DNA of 64,000 nucleotides from Saccharophagus sp. K07 (GCF_014336955.1 NZ_QRAI01000001.1:186001-250000), one strand, 5' to 3'. Numbered from the stretch's first letter, positions 28,285-37,954 are shown. Program-made: numbers and translations. Notes: generated by a model not told the origin, from the letters alone.

Positions 28285-28977
28285 ATGATTGAGCTTGACG
28301 ATATTCATAAATACTACGGTCAGGGCGACCGGCGCTTGCATGTGCTGAAGGGCATTTTCCTGAAGATCCATGAAGGTGAAATGGTTTCCATCATGGGGTC
28401 GTCGGGGTCGGGCAAGTCCACTCTGCTCAATATCCTCGGTTTGCTCGACAGCCATGATAGTGGCCGTTATAAGCTCGCCGGTATTCCCATCAGCAACCTC
28501 AAAGAAAGCCAGGCGGCTGCGTTGCGCAATCGCCATATCGGATTTGTTTTCCAATCGTTTAATTTATTGCCCTTCAAAAACGCTACAGAAAATGTGGCAC
28601 TGCCTTTGTACTATCAAAATGTCAGCCGGCGTGAGCGCAACAAAAAAGCGCGTGAATTATTGGAAATGGTCGGTTTGGGTGACCGTGCCGAACATATGCC
28701 GAATCAAATGTCCGGTGGGCAGAAGCAACGTGTTGCCATTGCGCGCGCATTAGTGACCAATCCTAAAGTGATTCTCGCGGATGAGCCTACCGGCGCACTC
28801 GACAGCGCAACTACGCAGGAAGTCATGGCGTTGTTTAAACAAGTCCATAGCCTTGGCAAAACCTTGGTGATCGTCACCCACGAGCAGGATATCGCCGAGC
28901 AAACCCAGCGCATCATCACCATTAAAGATGGACTGATTACGCGCGATCGTTATGTCAACGCGGAGCCGACAACTTGA
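28285..28977 (+). CDS. ABC transporter ATP-binding protein (MacB/LolD type)
   Basis: The 230-residue ATPase powers the exporter encoded downstream. Walker A (GSSGSGKSTLLN), the Q-loop region (FVFQSFNLLPFKNATENV), the signature (MSGGQKQRVAIARAL), Walker B (VILADEPTGALDS) and the switch histidine (IVTHEQD) are all present. It belongs to the MacB/LolD/FtsE-like group that works by mechanotransmission. The stop overlaps a TTG start of the next permease gene. Confidence 0.92.
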   Translation: MIELDDIHKYYGQGDRRLHVLKGIFLKIHEGEMVSIMGSSGSGKSTLLNILGLLDSHDSGRYKLAGIPISNLKESQAAALRNRHIGFVFQSFNLLPFKNATENVALPLYYQNVSRRERNKKARELLEMVGLGDRAEHMPNQMSGGQKQRVAIARALVTNPKVILADEPTGALDSATTQEVMALFKQVHSLGKTLVIVTHEQDIAEQTQRIITIKDGLITRDRYVNAEPTT

Positions 28978-30215
28978 TTCCGGATGGTTTGCAGGAAATT
29001 CTCTATTCGCTTCAGCGCAATAAACTCCGCACGACCTTGACTGCGTTCGGTGTTTTTTGGGGGATTTTTATGCTGGTGCTTTTGCTGGGTTCCGGCAAAG
29101 GCTTGCAGCGCGGACTGGAAAAAGGTTTTAGCAGTGATGTGCGCGACAGTCTATGGATTCGCACCACCAAAACATCGGTGCCTTATAAGGGACTCGCGCT
29201 CGGCCGCAAGGTTCAGCTTACAGAATCCGATATTACCGCCATTCGCCAGATGGTGCCGTCCGTTGGTTTAATTTCCGCAGAAAATTCATCGGGTTCAACC
29301 CGGCTAGTGACCTACGAGCAAAATTCCGGGACTTTCACCCTGCTGGGCGCAGGCAAGAATTATTTTGAGATCAAACGCTACCAGGAATATCGTATGGGGC
29401 GGAAGCTCAACAATCTCGATGACGATGAGCAGCGCAAAGTCGCGGTTATTGGAACCGTGGTAAAAGACCGATTATTTGGCGATAAAAATCCGCTGGGTGA
29501 GCAAATTGTTGTCAATGGTGTGAACTTTAAAGTGGTCGGTGTGTTTTACGACAGCGGTTGGGAAGGGCGCATGTCGGAACGCTTGTATATACCGCTCAGC
29601 ACTTTCCAGAAAACCTTTGGCGTCGGCGAAAATATTAGCGTGATTACAGTCACTCCCGCGCCGGGTTATACGGGTGATGATGTTGCGAAAGATATAGAGG
29701 CTGTGCTCAAGCAGCGGCATAACATAGCGCCGGAAGACCGCAAAGCCATTTTTGTGTTTGACCTTGCCAAACAGTCTGCGCAGATCAGTGGGACCTTAAA
29801 TGCAATCACTTGGTTTATCTGGTTTGTTGGACTGGGTACTTTAACCGCGGGAATTGTTGGCATCAGCAATATCATGATCATCACCGTGCAGGAACGCACG
29901 GTGGAAATCGGCATTCGCAAAGCACTGGGTGCGCCTCCGTGGAATATTATTCGCACCATTCTGCTGGAAGCAGTGTTGGTGACTGCGGTTGCGGGTTATA
30001 TGGGATTGGTGCTCGCGGTCGGATTATTGGAACTGGTGAATTACGCCATGACATCGATGAATATCGATTTGCGCTTTTTCTCCCGGCCGGAAGTGGATTT
30101 TTCTGTGGCTGTAGCCTCACTCATTATTCTTGTCGGTTGCGGCGTGTTGGCTGGGTTTTTCCCTGCTTGGCATGCAGCGCGTATTTCTCCCATTGAAGCC
30201 ATGCGAGCGCAATAA
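28974..30215 (+). CDS. MacB-type ABC permease (first copy)
   Basis: The 413-residue protein has one N-terminal transmembrane helix (about 20-42), a large periplasmic MacB_PCD domain, and a C-terminal FtsX domain with three helices (about 278-305, 330-360, 370-395). The conserved ISNIMIITVQERTVEIGIRK and FPAWHAARISPIEAMRAQ stretches are visible. The ATPase domain of true MacB is encoded separately here. The start is a TTG overlapping the ATPase stop (TTGA). It is a paralogue of the next gene. Confidence 0.9.
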   Translation: MIPDGLQEILYSLQRNKLRTTLTAFGVFWGIFMLVLLLGSGKGLQRGLEKGFSSDVRDSLWIRTTKTSVPYKGLALGRKVQLTESDITAIRQMVPSVGLISAENSSGSTRLVTYEQNSGTFTLLGAGKNYFEIKRYQEYRMGRKLNNLDDDEQRKVAVIGTVVKDRLFGDKNPLGEQIVVNGVNFKVVGVFYDSGWEGRMSERLYIPLSTFQKTFGVGENISVITVTPAPGYTGDDVAKDIEAVLKQRHNIAPEDRKAIFVFDLAKQSAQISGTLNAITWFIWFVGLGTLTAGIVGISNIMIITVQERTVEIGIRKALGAPPWNIIRTILLEAVLVTAVAGYMGLVLAVGLLELVNYAMTSMNIDLRFFSRPEVDFSVAVASLIILVGCGVLAGFFPAWHAARISPIEAMRAQ

Positions 30216-30217
30216 AC

Positions 30218-31477
30218 GTGTTTGATCTCGATAATTGGCAAGAAATATACGCAACCCTGAAAAAGCATAAATTGCGCTCGGGTCTAACCGCTTTTGGCGT
30301 GATTTGGGGCGTATTCATGCTGGTGGTATTGCTGGGGGCTGGCAATGGTTTGCGCAATGATGCACTGGGAAACTTCGGCGGCAATACCAATACCGTTTAT
30401 GTGTGGAGTTCGTCGCGCACCCAATTGCCTTATCAAGGGTTTGATCGCAATCGCTGGATTCCTCTGCGACCAGCGGATGCGGAAGCAATTAAAGCGCGTA
30501 TTCCGGAAGTGGACGTGGTTATCGGTATTAACGAAGTGGGCGGTTGGCAATCTCCGCAGTATGTGGTGCGCGGCGATAACAGCGGTTCATTTACCTCGCG
30601 TGGCGCGCATCCGGAAGTTTTGCGAATGCAGTCACTCAAGATTTTACAGGGGCGCTTTTTCAACGCTCTGGATAACGCCGAGTTGCGCAAAGTTGCCGTT
30701 ATCGGCAGCAAAGTTTATGAAACCTTATTTGAGCCGGATGAAAATCCGATTGGTGAGAGCATCAGCATCGGTGGAGTGGATTTTCAGGTGGTGGGGGTTT
30801 TTCATCCCGGGGCTATTGGGGAACAAGCCATGCAGGATGCGGAATTGGTGATGATCCCCAATGAAACGCTGCGCCACACCTTTAATCAACTCTGGTATTA
30901 CGGTCATATACGCCTGATTCCCAAACTCGGATACTCTTCTGCTGTTGTGGAAGAAAAAGTGCTGAATTTATTGCGCGAACGCCACAAGGTTCACCCGCAG
31001 GATACCGGCGTTTTTGGCAGTTTTAATACAGAAAAGGTTTACCAGCAGGTACAAGGATTGTTTACGGGGATTGCCGCATTTAGTTGGTTTGTTGCCATGG
31101 GAACCATACTCGCGGGGGTGATTGGGGTCGGCAATATCATGCTGATTACGGTAAAAGAACGCACGCGTGAAATTGGCCTGCGCAAAGCGCTCGGAGCAAC
31201 CGCAGGTTCGATCGTTGCAATGATTGTGCAGGAAGCGGTAATCATTACCGCGGTCGCTGGTTATATGGGGTTGGTGCTGGGGGTGCTGGTGCTGGAATTG
31301 GTTCGCTCCATCGCCCAGGATGCGCCGGGAGCGCGTTTTCTGGCATTGGTGGAAATCGATTTTAAAACCGCGATTACGGCCATTGTGGTGTTGGTTATTG
31401 CCGGCTTTTTTGCGTCATTGCTGCCCGCCAGCAAAGCAGCCAAAGTAAATCCCATCATTGCGCTGCAGGATGAATAA
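30218..31477 (+). CDS. MacB-type ABC permease (second copy)
   Basis: The 419-residue paralogue of the previous gene has the same plan: one N-terminal helix (about 20-40), a MacB_PCD periplasmic domain, and three C-terminal FtsX helices with GVGNIMLITVKERTREIGLR and LPASKAAKVNPIIALQDE. The GTG start lies two bases after the previous stop. The two permeases probably form a heterodimer around one ATPase dimer, as LolC/LolE do, although the membrane fusion protein downstream argues for a MacAB-like efflux role. Confidence 0.9.
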   Translation: MFDLDNWQEIYATLKKHKLRSGLTAFGVIWGVFMLVVLLGAGNGLRNDALGNFGGNTNTVYVWSSSRTQLPYQGFDRNRWIPLRPADAEAIKARIPEVDVVIGINEVGGWQSPQYVVRGDNSGSFTSRGAHPEVLRMQSLKILQGRFFNALDNAELRKVAVIGSKVYETLFEPDENPIGESISIGGVDFQVVGVFHPGAIGEQAMQDAELVMIPNETLRHTFNQLWYYGHIRLIPKLGYSSAVVEEKVLNLLRERHKVHPQDTGVFGSFNTEKVYQQVQGLFTGIAAFSWFVAMGTILAGVIGVGNIMLITVKERTREIGLRKALGATAGSIVAMIVQEAVIITAVAGYMGLVLGVLVLELVRSIAQDAPGARFLALVEIDFKTAITAIVVLVIAGFFASLLPASKAAKVNPIIALQDE

Positions 31478-31512
31478 ACACAAAAACAATTATTGCGATC
31501 CAAAGAGGACAC

Positions 31513-32586
31513 ATGAAAAAGTTTTTTCTGGCATTGGTAGGAATTCTGATTCTAGCAATGTTTGTCGGCACTACCGTATTTCTCTACCGTAAATCTCAGG
31601 AAGCGCCGGTGATTTACCAAACGGTAAAGCCTTTTCATACCGACATAGTGCGCAAAACCGTCGCCACGGGCAAAATCGTCCCGCGCAAGGAAATCGCCAT
31701 AAAATCGCGCGTCCCTGGTGTTATTGCGGAGATCTACGTTGAAGCGGGTCAGCAAATCGAAAAAGGCGAGAAAATTGCCAGAATCGAATTGCTGCCAGAT
31801 TTGCAATTTTTAAATAGCGCAGAATCCGACTTGGAAAAAGCCAAGATCAATCTGGAAAATGCCAAACGGGATTATGAACGGCAGAAAGCCCTGTTCCGCG
31901 ATAAATTGATTTCCGAAACAGATTTTAACCGTTACGAAGTGCAATACCGTTTAGCCGAAGAAGCTGTGCGCGGCGCTGAGGATAATGTCGCACTGATTCG
32001 CGATGGCGCCACCAAAAAATCCGGCATGGTATCCAATATCGTTATGGCAACCGCATCTGGAATATTGCTCGATGTGCCAGTAAAAGAAGGTGGTTTTGTT
32101 ATCCAGAGCAATACCTTCAACGAGGGAACCACCATCGCCACAGTCGCCAATATGGAAGATATGATTTTCGAAGGTCGGGTGGATGAATCCGAAGTCGGCA
32201 AATTAAAAGAGGGGATGCCGCTGGAATTGCGCGTCGGTGCCATCGGTGATCCACGTTTTTTTGCAAATCTGGAATACATCGCTCCCAAAGGGGTGGATGA
32301 TCAAGGCACCATTAAATTCGAAATCCGCGCAGCTGTGGTGTTGGATAAAAATACCTTTCTGCGCGCCGGCTACAGTGCCAACGCCGATATAGTGCTGGAA
32401 AAGCGCGAAAACGTGTTGGCGATCAATGAAGGCAATTTGATTGTCGACGGCAATAAAACCTACGTGGAAATCGAAAAAGGCCCGCAACAGTTCGAACGCC
32501 GCGAAGTGGTTGTGGGGCTTTCTGATGGAATCAATATTGAGATTGTCAAAGGTCTGAGCGAAGGCGAGGCGATTAAAAAATTGTAA
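31513..32586 (+). CDS. Periplasmic membrane fusion protein (MacA/HlyD-like)
   Basis: The 357-residue adaptor has an N-terminal membrane anchor (about 4-24), a biotinyl-lipoyl-like barrel sandwich (IAIKSRVPGVIAEIYVEAGQ, GEKIARIE), an alpha-hairpin (about 96-155) and a beta-barrel domain. It would link the inner-membrane permeases to an outer-membrane channel such as TolC, which is not encoded here. The gene lies 35 bp downstream of the second permease with AGAGGAC as ribosome site, and ends 5 bp before the convergent rep gene. Confidence 0.9.
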   Translation: MKKFFLALVGILILAMFVGTTVFLYRKSQEAPVIYQTVKPFHTDIVRKTVATGKIVPRKEIAIKSRVPGVIAEIYVEAGQQIEKGEKIARIELLPDLQFLNSAESDLEKAKINLENAKRDYERQKALFRDKLISETDFNRYEVQYRLAEEAVRGAEDNVALIRDGATKKSGMVSNIVMATASGILLDVPVKEGGFVIQSNTFNEGTTIATVANMEDMIFEGRVDESEVGKLKEGMPLELRVGAIGDPRFFANLEYIAPKGVDDQGTIKFEIRAAVVLDKNTFLRAGYSANADIVLEKRENVLAINEGNLIVDGNKTYVEIEKGPQQFERREVVVGLSDGINIEIVKGLSEGEAIKKL

Positions 32587-32591
32587 GGAGT

Positions 32592-34610
32592 TTAATCAAA
32601 CATATTGAGAATATTGCTAATCGTCTCACGCCCTTTTTGCTCCACCTGTTCTTTGGTGGCTTTGCCGAAACCTTCCATAACCACGTCTTCAGCCGGAATT
32701 TCTTCCAAAAACCGGCTGGGCGTGGTTTCCATTTTTTCGCCGAACTGTTTGCGGCTTCCGGCCAATGTCAGAGTAAGCGTGCGTTGCGCGCGGGTGATGC
32801 CGACGTACATCAAACGCCGCTCTTCTTCGATATTGTCTTCTTCGATGCTGGTGCGGTGAGGCAATAAATCCTCTTCCATACCGACGATAAAAACGTGGGG
32901 AAATTCCAGACCTTTGGAGGCGTGCAGCGTCATCATCTGCACGCGGTCGCTCTCGTCTTCTTCCTGCTGGCGATCCAATAAATCCATCAGCATCATTTTG
33001 GCGATGGCGCTGGTGAGATTTTCTTCGTTGTCTTTGCTTTCGTCTTCGTTGCGCGCCAGGGTTTTGCCGATGGAGTCCACCAGATACCAAACATTTTCCA
33101 TACGTCGCTCTGCCACTTTGGGCGAGCTGGCATTTTGGTGCAGCCAACCTTCGTAATCGATATCTTCGATCATCTCGCGTATGGCATCGACCGGATTATG
33201 GTTGTGACAGTTGTAGCGCACGCGCTCCAGCCAGGCACAAAATTCGCGCACGCGATCCAGGCCTTTTTCCGGCAAGACTGCTTGCAAACCCACTTCCTGA
33301 CAGGCCGCCAGCAAACTGATTTCGCGCTCATTAGCGTAACGTCCCAGCGCTTCCAAAGTGCCAGTGCCTATGGCCCGACGCGGCGTATTGATAATGCGCA
33401 AGAATGCATTGTCGTCGTCCGGATTCACCAGCAGCCGCAAGTACGCCATTATGTCTTTGATTTCCGTGCGAGCAAAAAAGCTGGTGCCGCCGCTGATGTT
33501 GTAGGGAATTTGATATTGCTGCAATTTGACTTCCAGCAGGCGCGACTGGTGATTGCCGCGATACAAAATTGCAAAGTCGCGGAATTCACATTGTCTGCGC
33601 AAACGCTGATTCAGAATTTCCGTGGCGACTCTGTCCGCCTCGGCATCTTCGGTGGGGCAGCGAATAATGCGCAAAGGTTCGCCGACACCTAATTCACTCC
33701 ACAGATTTTTGGTGAATTCGTGTGGGTTATTGGCAATCACCGTGTTGGCAACTTTCAAAATGCGCGCGGTGGAGCGGTAATTTTGTTCCAGTTTTACCAC
33801 GTGCAGATTGGGAAAGTCCTGTTTGAGCAAACTGAGATTTTCCGGCCGCGCGCCACGCCACGCATAAATACTCTGGTCGTCATCGCCCACGACGGTCAGA
33901 GCGCCGCGATGGCCGATCAATTGTTTGACCAGTAAATATTGACTGGTATTGGTGTCCTGATATTCATCCACCAATAAATAACGAATACGATTTTGCCAGC
34001 GCTCCAGCACATCTGGATTTTGGCTGAATAATTCCGTGGGCAAACGGATCAAATCGTCAAAATCCACGGCGTTATAGGCGTGCAGTGCCTGATTGTAGCG
34101 CTCATATAACAAAGCCCATTTTTGTTCGCCGTCGCTACTGGCTTTGCTCAGCGCATGTTGCGGCGAAATTTGGGCGCTTTTCCAATTGGAAATTTGATGT
34201 TGCAGCTGATCCAATAAATCCGTGTTCACATCCTCGTCGCGCAGCATCAATTCTTTCAGCAGGGCGCGTGCGTCTTCGGAGTCGAAAATCGAAAATCCGG
34301 ATTTCAGTCCAAGGGATTTATGTTCGCGGCGAATAATATTCAGGCCCAGGTTGTGAAAGGTGCTGACGGTGAGGCCGTGCGCCTCTTTGCCGCGCACCAG
34401 CTTGCCGACGCGCTCCTTCATTTCCCGCGCGGCCTTATTGGTAAAGGTTACCGCGGCTATATGGCGCGCCGGGTAGCCGCATTCCTGGATCAAATAGGCG
34501 ATTTTGCGGGTGATAACGCTGGTTTTACCGCTGCCCGCACCGGCCAGTACCAGGCAGGGGCCATCGATATAACGGGCAGCTTCGGCTTGGCGGGAATTGA
34601 GTTTGGTCAC
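32592..34610 (-). CDS. rep: ATP-dependent DNA helicase Rep
   Basis: Rep is a 3'-5' superfamily 1 helicase that clears proteins ahead of the replication fork. The 672-residue protein has LNSRQAEAARYIDGPCLVLA, Walker A GAGSGKTSVITRKIA, motif II LLVDEYQDTNTSQYLLVKQL, VVGDDDQSIYAWRGA, LEQNYRST, MTLHASKGLEFPHVFIVGME and EERRLMYVGITRAQ. Length and motif spacing fit Rep better than UvrD. Its 3' end nearly touches the convergent fusion-protein gene, with no terminator in the 5-bp gap. Confidence 0.95.
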   Translation of the reverse strand: MTKLNSRQAEAARYIDGPCLVLAGAGSGKTSVITRKIAYLIQECGYPARHIAAVTFTNKAAREMKERVGKLVRGKEAHGLTVSTFHNLGLNIIRREHKSLGLKSGFSIFDSEDARALLKELMLRDEDVNTDLLDQLQHQISNWKSAQISPQHALSKASSDGEQKWALLYERYNQALHAYNAVDFDDLIRLPTELFSQNPDVLERWQNRIRYLLVDEYQDTNTSQYLLVKQLIGHRGALTVVGDDDQSIYAWRGARPENLSLLKQDFPNLHVVKLEQNYRSTARILKVANTVIANNPHEFTKNLWSELGVGEPLRIIRCPTEDAEADRVATEILNQRLRRQCEFRDFAILYRGNHQSRLLEVKLQQYQIPYNISGGTSFFARTEIKDIMAYLRLLVNPDDDNAFLRIINTPRRAIGTGTLEALGRYANEREISLLAACQEVGLQAVLPEKGLDRVREFCAWLERVRYNCHNHNPVDAIREMIEDIDYEGWLHQNASSPKVAERRMENVWYLVDSIGKTLARNEDESKDNEENLTSAIAKMMLMDLLDRQQEEDESDRVQMMTLHASKGLEFPHVFIVGMEEDLLPHRTSIEEDNIEEERRLMYVGITRAQRTLTLTLAGSRKQFGEKMETTPSRFLEEIPAEDVVMEGFGKATKEQVEQKGRETISNILNMFD

Positions 34611-34685
34611 GGGAACAACACAGTAGTGAACAACGGTGGATGCAAGGCCGGGGATTGTACGTGCTCCCCGGCGGCGGGTGCAAAA

Positions 34686-35378
34686 TCAGATGCTGTCCTT
34701 TGTGATCTGCAACCGCAAGGATTTGGGGAATCCCTCCATGGTGGCCTCCAGAAGATCGCCCGCCACAACCGGGCCAACGCCTGCGGGAGTGCCAGTAAAG
34801 ATCAGGTCTCCCGGCTGCAAGGCAACGTAGCGTGAGATGCGCTGGAGCAGCTCGGGCACGGACCAGATCATGTCGCGCCAGTGTCCCTGTTGCACGATTG
34901 CGCCATTCTTGCGCAGCGTCATGGTTCCCAGGCGTGCCAGGTCGTTGATGGTGCCCTGGGCTATGGGAGAGCAAGGGGCGGAGCCGTCAAAGCCTTTGGC
35001 CAGCTCCCAGGGGCGCCCGGCTTCCTTAGCTTGCCGTTGAATATCGCGGCAGGTCATATCCAGGCCGATACCAAAACCCGCCACACATTGACGCGCCTGC
35101 TGTTCGGTCAAATTGCGCCCGCCCTGGTCCACGGCTACCAATAACTCCAGCTCGTGGTGCACTTCCTGGGAATAGCTGGGCAACACAAAAGCCCCGTCGC
35201 GCGCCAGAGCGGTGATGGGCTTAAAGAAAAAGAACGGCGCTTCGCGCGCCGGATCATGCCCCATTTCCTTCGCGTGGTCCGCGTAGTTGCGGCCGATACA
35301 GATGATGCGAACGGGGCGGAAGTAATCGTTCAGCAGCTCGCCGTCGCTCAGGCGACAGCAGGGCAGTTGAGTGGGCAT
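34686..35378 (-). CDS. Fumarylacetoacetate hydrolase family protein
   Basis: The 230-residue protein is a single FAH-fold domain, with ICIGRNYADHAKEMG, FFFFKPITAL, the metal ligands in VHHELELLVAV, AKGFDGSAPCSPIA and LIFTGTPAGVGPV. Members hydrolyse or decarboxylate acylpyruvates and oxaloacetate, and the exact substrate cannot be told from sequence. A GGGAG site lies seven bases before the ATG. It sits between comM and rep on the same strand and may be co-transcribed with rep. Confidence 0.88.
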   Translation of the reverse strand: MPTQLPCCRLSDGELLNDYFRPVRIICIGRNYADHAKEMGHDPAREAPFFFFKPITALARDGAFVLPSYSQEVHHELELLVAVDQGGRNLTEQQARQCVAGFGIGLDMTCRDIQRQAKEAGRPWELAKGFDGSAPCSPIAQGTINDLARLGTMTLRKNGAIVQQGHWRDMIWSVPELLQRISRYVALQPGDLIFTGTPAGVGPVVAGDLLEATMEGFPKSLRLQITKDSI

Positions 35379-35468
35379 GGGGGTCTCCCTTAAGAGGTGA
35401 GTTGTGAAGTGCTCTGCAAAGCTTATATCACTCCGGCCAATTCAGTCGGATTGTTTGCGCCAATCGGG

Positions 35469-36968
35469 TCAATTCGGTGGGCGGTCCAGCATGCGGTAAG
35501 CCAGTGCTTCGCTGATATGTGGCGTCTCTACGCTGTTGCTGCCCACCAGATCTGCCAAGGTGCGTGCCACACGCAGAATCCGGTCGTAGGCGCGGGCGGA
35601 CAGGCGCAGGCGGTCCATCGCCACGGCCAATAACTTCTGTGAGTTTTCATTCAAGCGGCAGTGGCGGTGCAGCTCGCGGCCGCGCAAGTGTGAGTTCGTC
35701 CGCCCCTGACGATCCAGCTGGCGTTGGTAAGCCGCCAGCACACGCTCGCGCACGGCAGCGCTGCTCTCCCCTTGGGGCGTGTCCTGCAAATCGGTGATGG
35801 GTAGGGCATTGACCTGAATATGCATATCAATCCGGTCCAGCAGCGGCCCGGACACTTTGCTTCTATAGCGTTTGATTTGCGTTGGTGTGCAACTGCAGCG
35901 ACCGTCTTTATCACCGAGAAAACCGCAAGGGCAGGGATTCATGGCGGCAATTAATTGAAATTGCGCGGGATAACTAACCTGTGCATTAGCGCGGGAAATA
36001 TGAATGCAGCCACTTTCCAACGGCTCGCGCATAACCTCCAAAACACTGCGCGGAAATTCCGGCAATTCATCCAAAAATAAAACGCCTTTGTGAGCGAGAG
36101 TAATTTCTCCTGGTCTCGGATGTGCTCCGCCGCCTACCAGGGCAATAGCAGATGAGGTGTGATGCGGGCTGCGAAAAGGGCGAGTGCGCCAATTTTGAAT
36201 GACGTTGCCGCCAGCAATGGAGCCTATGGAAGCGACTTCCAATGCTTCATGTTCCGCCAGTGGTGGCAAAATACCGGGCAGACGACTCGCCAACATGGAT
36301 TTTCCCGCGCCCGGTGGACCGAACAGCAGTAAATTGTGCCCACCTGCTGCGGCCACTTCCAATGCGCGCCGCGCTTGCGCCTGACCTTTTACATCCGCCA
36401 GATCGAGGCCGATGGTGTGTTCACTCAGTGCTAGCGGTTGTGAACTCGGTAAATTTTCCCGCCGATGCAAATGCGCACAAACACTTAACAAATGATTGGC
36501 CAATAAATGAGGTGCATCACGACATAAACTCGCTTCCTCGGCATTATCGACCGGAACAATACAGGTGCGCCCAGCTTTTCCACTGGCTAACACCGCCGGC
36601 AAACAACCGCGCGCCGGACGAATATCGCCGGACAGGGCAAGCTCGCCGATAAATTCATAATCATTTAATTGATCAGCCGGAACCTGCTCCGACGCCGCCA
36701 AAATGCCAATGGCAATCGCCAAATCATAACGACCACCTTCCTTGGGCAAATCCGCAGGCGCGAGATTGACGGTAATGCGCTTGATGGGAAATTCAAAATG
36801 GCTATTCAAAATAGCACTGCGCACCCGGTCCTTACTCTCCTTAACCGCCGTCTCCGGCAACCCGACAATGGCAAAACCGGGCAAACCATTGGAGAGGTGA
36901 ACTTCGACGGTAACCTGAGGGGCGTCAATGCCTAATTGGGCACGGGTGTGGACTATGGCGAGTGACAT
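35469..36968 (-). CDS. comM: YifB/ComM family Mg-chelatase-like AAA+ ATPase
   Basis: ComM is a hexameric helicase that extends branch migration during natural transformation. The 499-residue product has the N-terminal ChlI domain (VEVHLSNGLPGFAIVGLPET), Walker A GPPGAGKSMLASRLPG, the RSPHHTSSAIALVGGG sensor stretch, FLDELPEFPRSVLEVMREPL and a four-cysteine cluster (CPCGFLGDKDGRCSC). The C-terminal domain contains the usual SARAYDRILRVARTLADL. It overlaps no neighbour; a 500-residue length is typical. Confidence 0.94.
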   Translation of the reverse strand: MSLAIVHTRAQLGIDAPQVTVEVHLSNGLPGFAIVGLPETAVKESKDRVRSAILNSHFEFPIKRITVNLAPADLPKEGGRYDLAIAIGILAASEQVPADQLNDYEFIGELALSGDIRPARGCLPAVLASGKAGRTCIVPVDNAEEASLCRDAPHLLANHLLSVCAHLHRRENLPSSQPLALSEHTIGLDLADVKGQAQARRALEVAAAGGHNLLLFGPPGAGKSMLASRLPGILPPLAEHEALEVASIGSIAGGNVIQNWRTRPFRSPHHTSSAIALVGGGAHPRPGEITLAHKGVLFLDELPEFPRSVLEVMREPLESGCIHISRANAQVSYPAQFQLIAAMNPCPCGFLGDKDGRCSCTPTQIKRYRSKVSGPLLDRIDMHIQVNALPITDLQDTPQGESSAAVRERVLAAYQRQLDRQGRTNSHLRGRELHRHCRLNENSQKLLAVAMDRLRLSARAYDRILRVARTLADLVGSNSVETPHISEALAYRMLDRPPN

Positions 36969-37218
36969 AGATACGGGTCCTTGTGGTGGTGATTCCTAAG
37001 GAGGGAATTCTAAGGCCAGAGGGCGGAGTTGTCAGCTGCGAGGCCAAAGCGCGGAGGATGCTCGGCGGCTGCTGTCTGCCGAGCCCTCTTTGTGTCGTTT
37101 CGGCGCATTTGCCAGACTATTTGGATTTTATTCCCTTTATTATCAAGAGTTTATTTGATGGTTTCACTATTCGATGCTGTCGGGCAATTTATAAAAAGCA
37201 TTTGATAGTTTTTAGCAA
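36969..37218. other. Intergenic region between comM and the toxin-antitoxin unit
   Basis: This stretch carries the comM promoter side and becomes AT-rich towards the toxin gene. Apart from the operator entry that follows I see nothing specific. Confidence 0.5.
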
Positions 37219-37280
37219 TTGGTAAAGCTTCATCAGACTGCCTAATATAGGTCCAGGCCTATATAGGTTTTGGTCTATAT
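37219..37280 (+). promoter_or_regulatory. Promoter with nested palindromic operator of the toxin-antitoxin unit
   Basis: A promoter of TTGGTA (37219-37224), 18-bp spacer and TAATAT (37243-37248) is overlapped by the dyad ATATAGG-6-CCTATAT (37245-37264). The perfect palindrome CCTATATAGG (37258-37267) and a further CTATAT half-site (37275-37280) follow. This layout is what a self-regulating antitoxin would bind, and it ends 12 bases before the toxin start. Confidence 0.65.
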
Positions 37281-37292
37281 GAAGGTGCTGGG

Positions 37293-37646
37293 ATGATGTG
37301 GCAGGTCGAAACTACGGATGTATTTGATGATTGGTACGATTCGCTCAATGATACCGATAGGGAGAGCGTACTCGCAGCACTTATATTGCTTCGAGAAAAA
37401 GGGCCGCTTCTTCCTAGGCCACATGCTGATACGGTCAAGGATTCATGTCATACCAACATGAAAGAGCTGAGAGTTCAAAGTAAAGGAGATCCGATTAGGG
37501 CATTCTTTGCTTTTGATCCATTGCGTCGAGGAATACTGTTGTGTGCAGGTAATAAGACGGGAAACGCGAAGCGCTTTTATAAACAGATGATTCCAATTGC
37601 CGATAAATTATTTACGGAGCACTTGGAGAAATTGAAAGAGAGGTAA
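37293..37646 (+). CDS. RelE/HigB-family toxin
   Basis: The 117-residue protein fits the phage Gp49/HigB-like RelE-fold toxins, which cleave mRNA at the ribosome. It shows VFDDWYDSLNDTDRESVLAA, GPLLPRPHADTVKDS, MKELRVQSKGDPIRAFFAFD, LLCAGNKTGNAKRFYKQMIP and a C-terminal helix. Basic residues in KELRVQ and RAFFAFDP are where such toxins carry functional side chains. As in higBA, the toxin gene comes first; the antitoxin starts 5 bp later. Which mRNA it cuts is unknown. Confidence 0.85.
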   Translation: MMWQVETTDVFDDWYDSLNDTDRESVLAALILLREKGPLLPRPHADTVKDSCHTNMKELRVQSKGDPIRAFFAFDPLRRGILLCAGNKTGNAKRFYKQMIPIADKLFTEHLEKLKER

Positions 37647-37651
37647 GCACC

Positions 37652-37954
37652 ATGGCTCGTACATTAGATCAGTTGTTAGCGGCAGAAAAACCCGCAGTCG
37701 TAGCAAGGGCTCAAAAAAAAGCCGACGAAATTCTTTTAAATATTCATCTCGCGGAATTGCGACAGCTTGTTCAAAAAACACAAAGTGAGGTCGCTGATGC
37801 TATGGGAGTAAAACAACCTACGATTGCCGAAATGGAAAAAGTAGGCCGAGATCTTAAACTTTCTTCAATAAAGAAATATGTTGAATCGACCGGAAGCAAA
37901 ATGCGGATAGATATCGAACTTCCTAATGGAACCCATTACGGTTTTCAACTTTGA
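37652..37954 (+). CDS. HTH-domain antitoxin (XRE type)
   Basis: The 100-residue partner has a helical N-terminal part and an XRE-type helix-turn-helix (about 35-85: LRQLVQKTQSEVADAMGVKQ, PTIAEMEKVGRDLKLSSI), then a short C-terminal strand (MRIDIELPNGTHYGF). It should neutralise the toxin and repress the shared promoter through the palindromes upstream. The start has an AGAGAGG ribosome site. Confidence 0.86.
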   Translation: MARTLDQLLAAEKPAVVARAQKKADEILLNIHLAELRQLVQKTQSEVADAMGVKQPTIAEMEKVGRDLKLSSIKKYVESTGSKMRIDIELPNGTHYGFQL

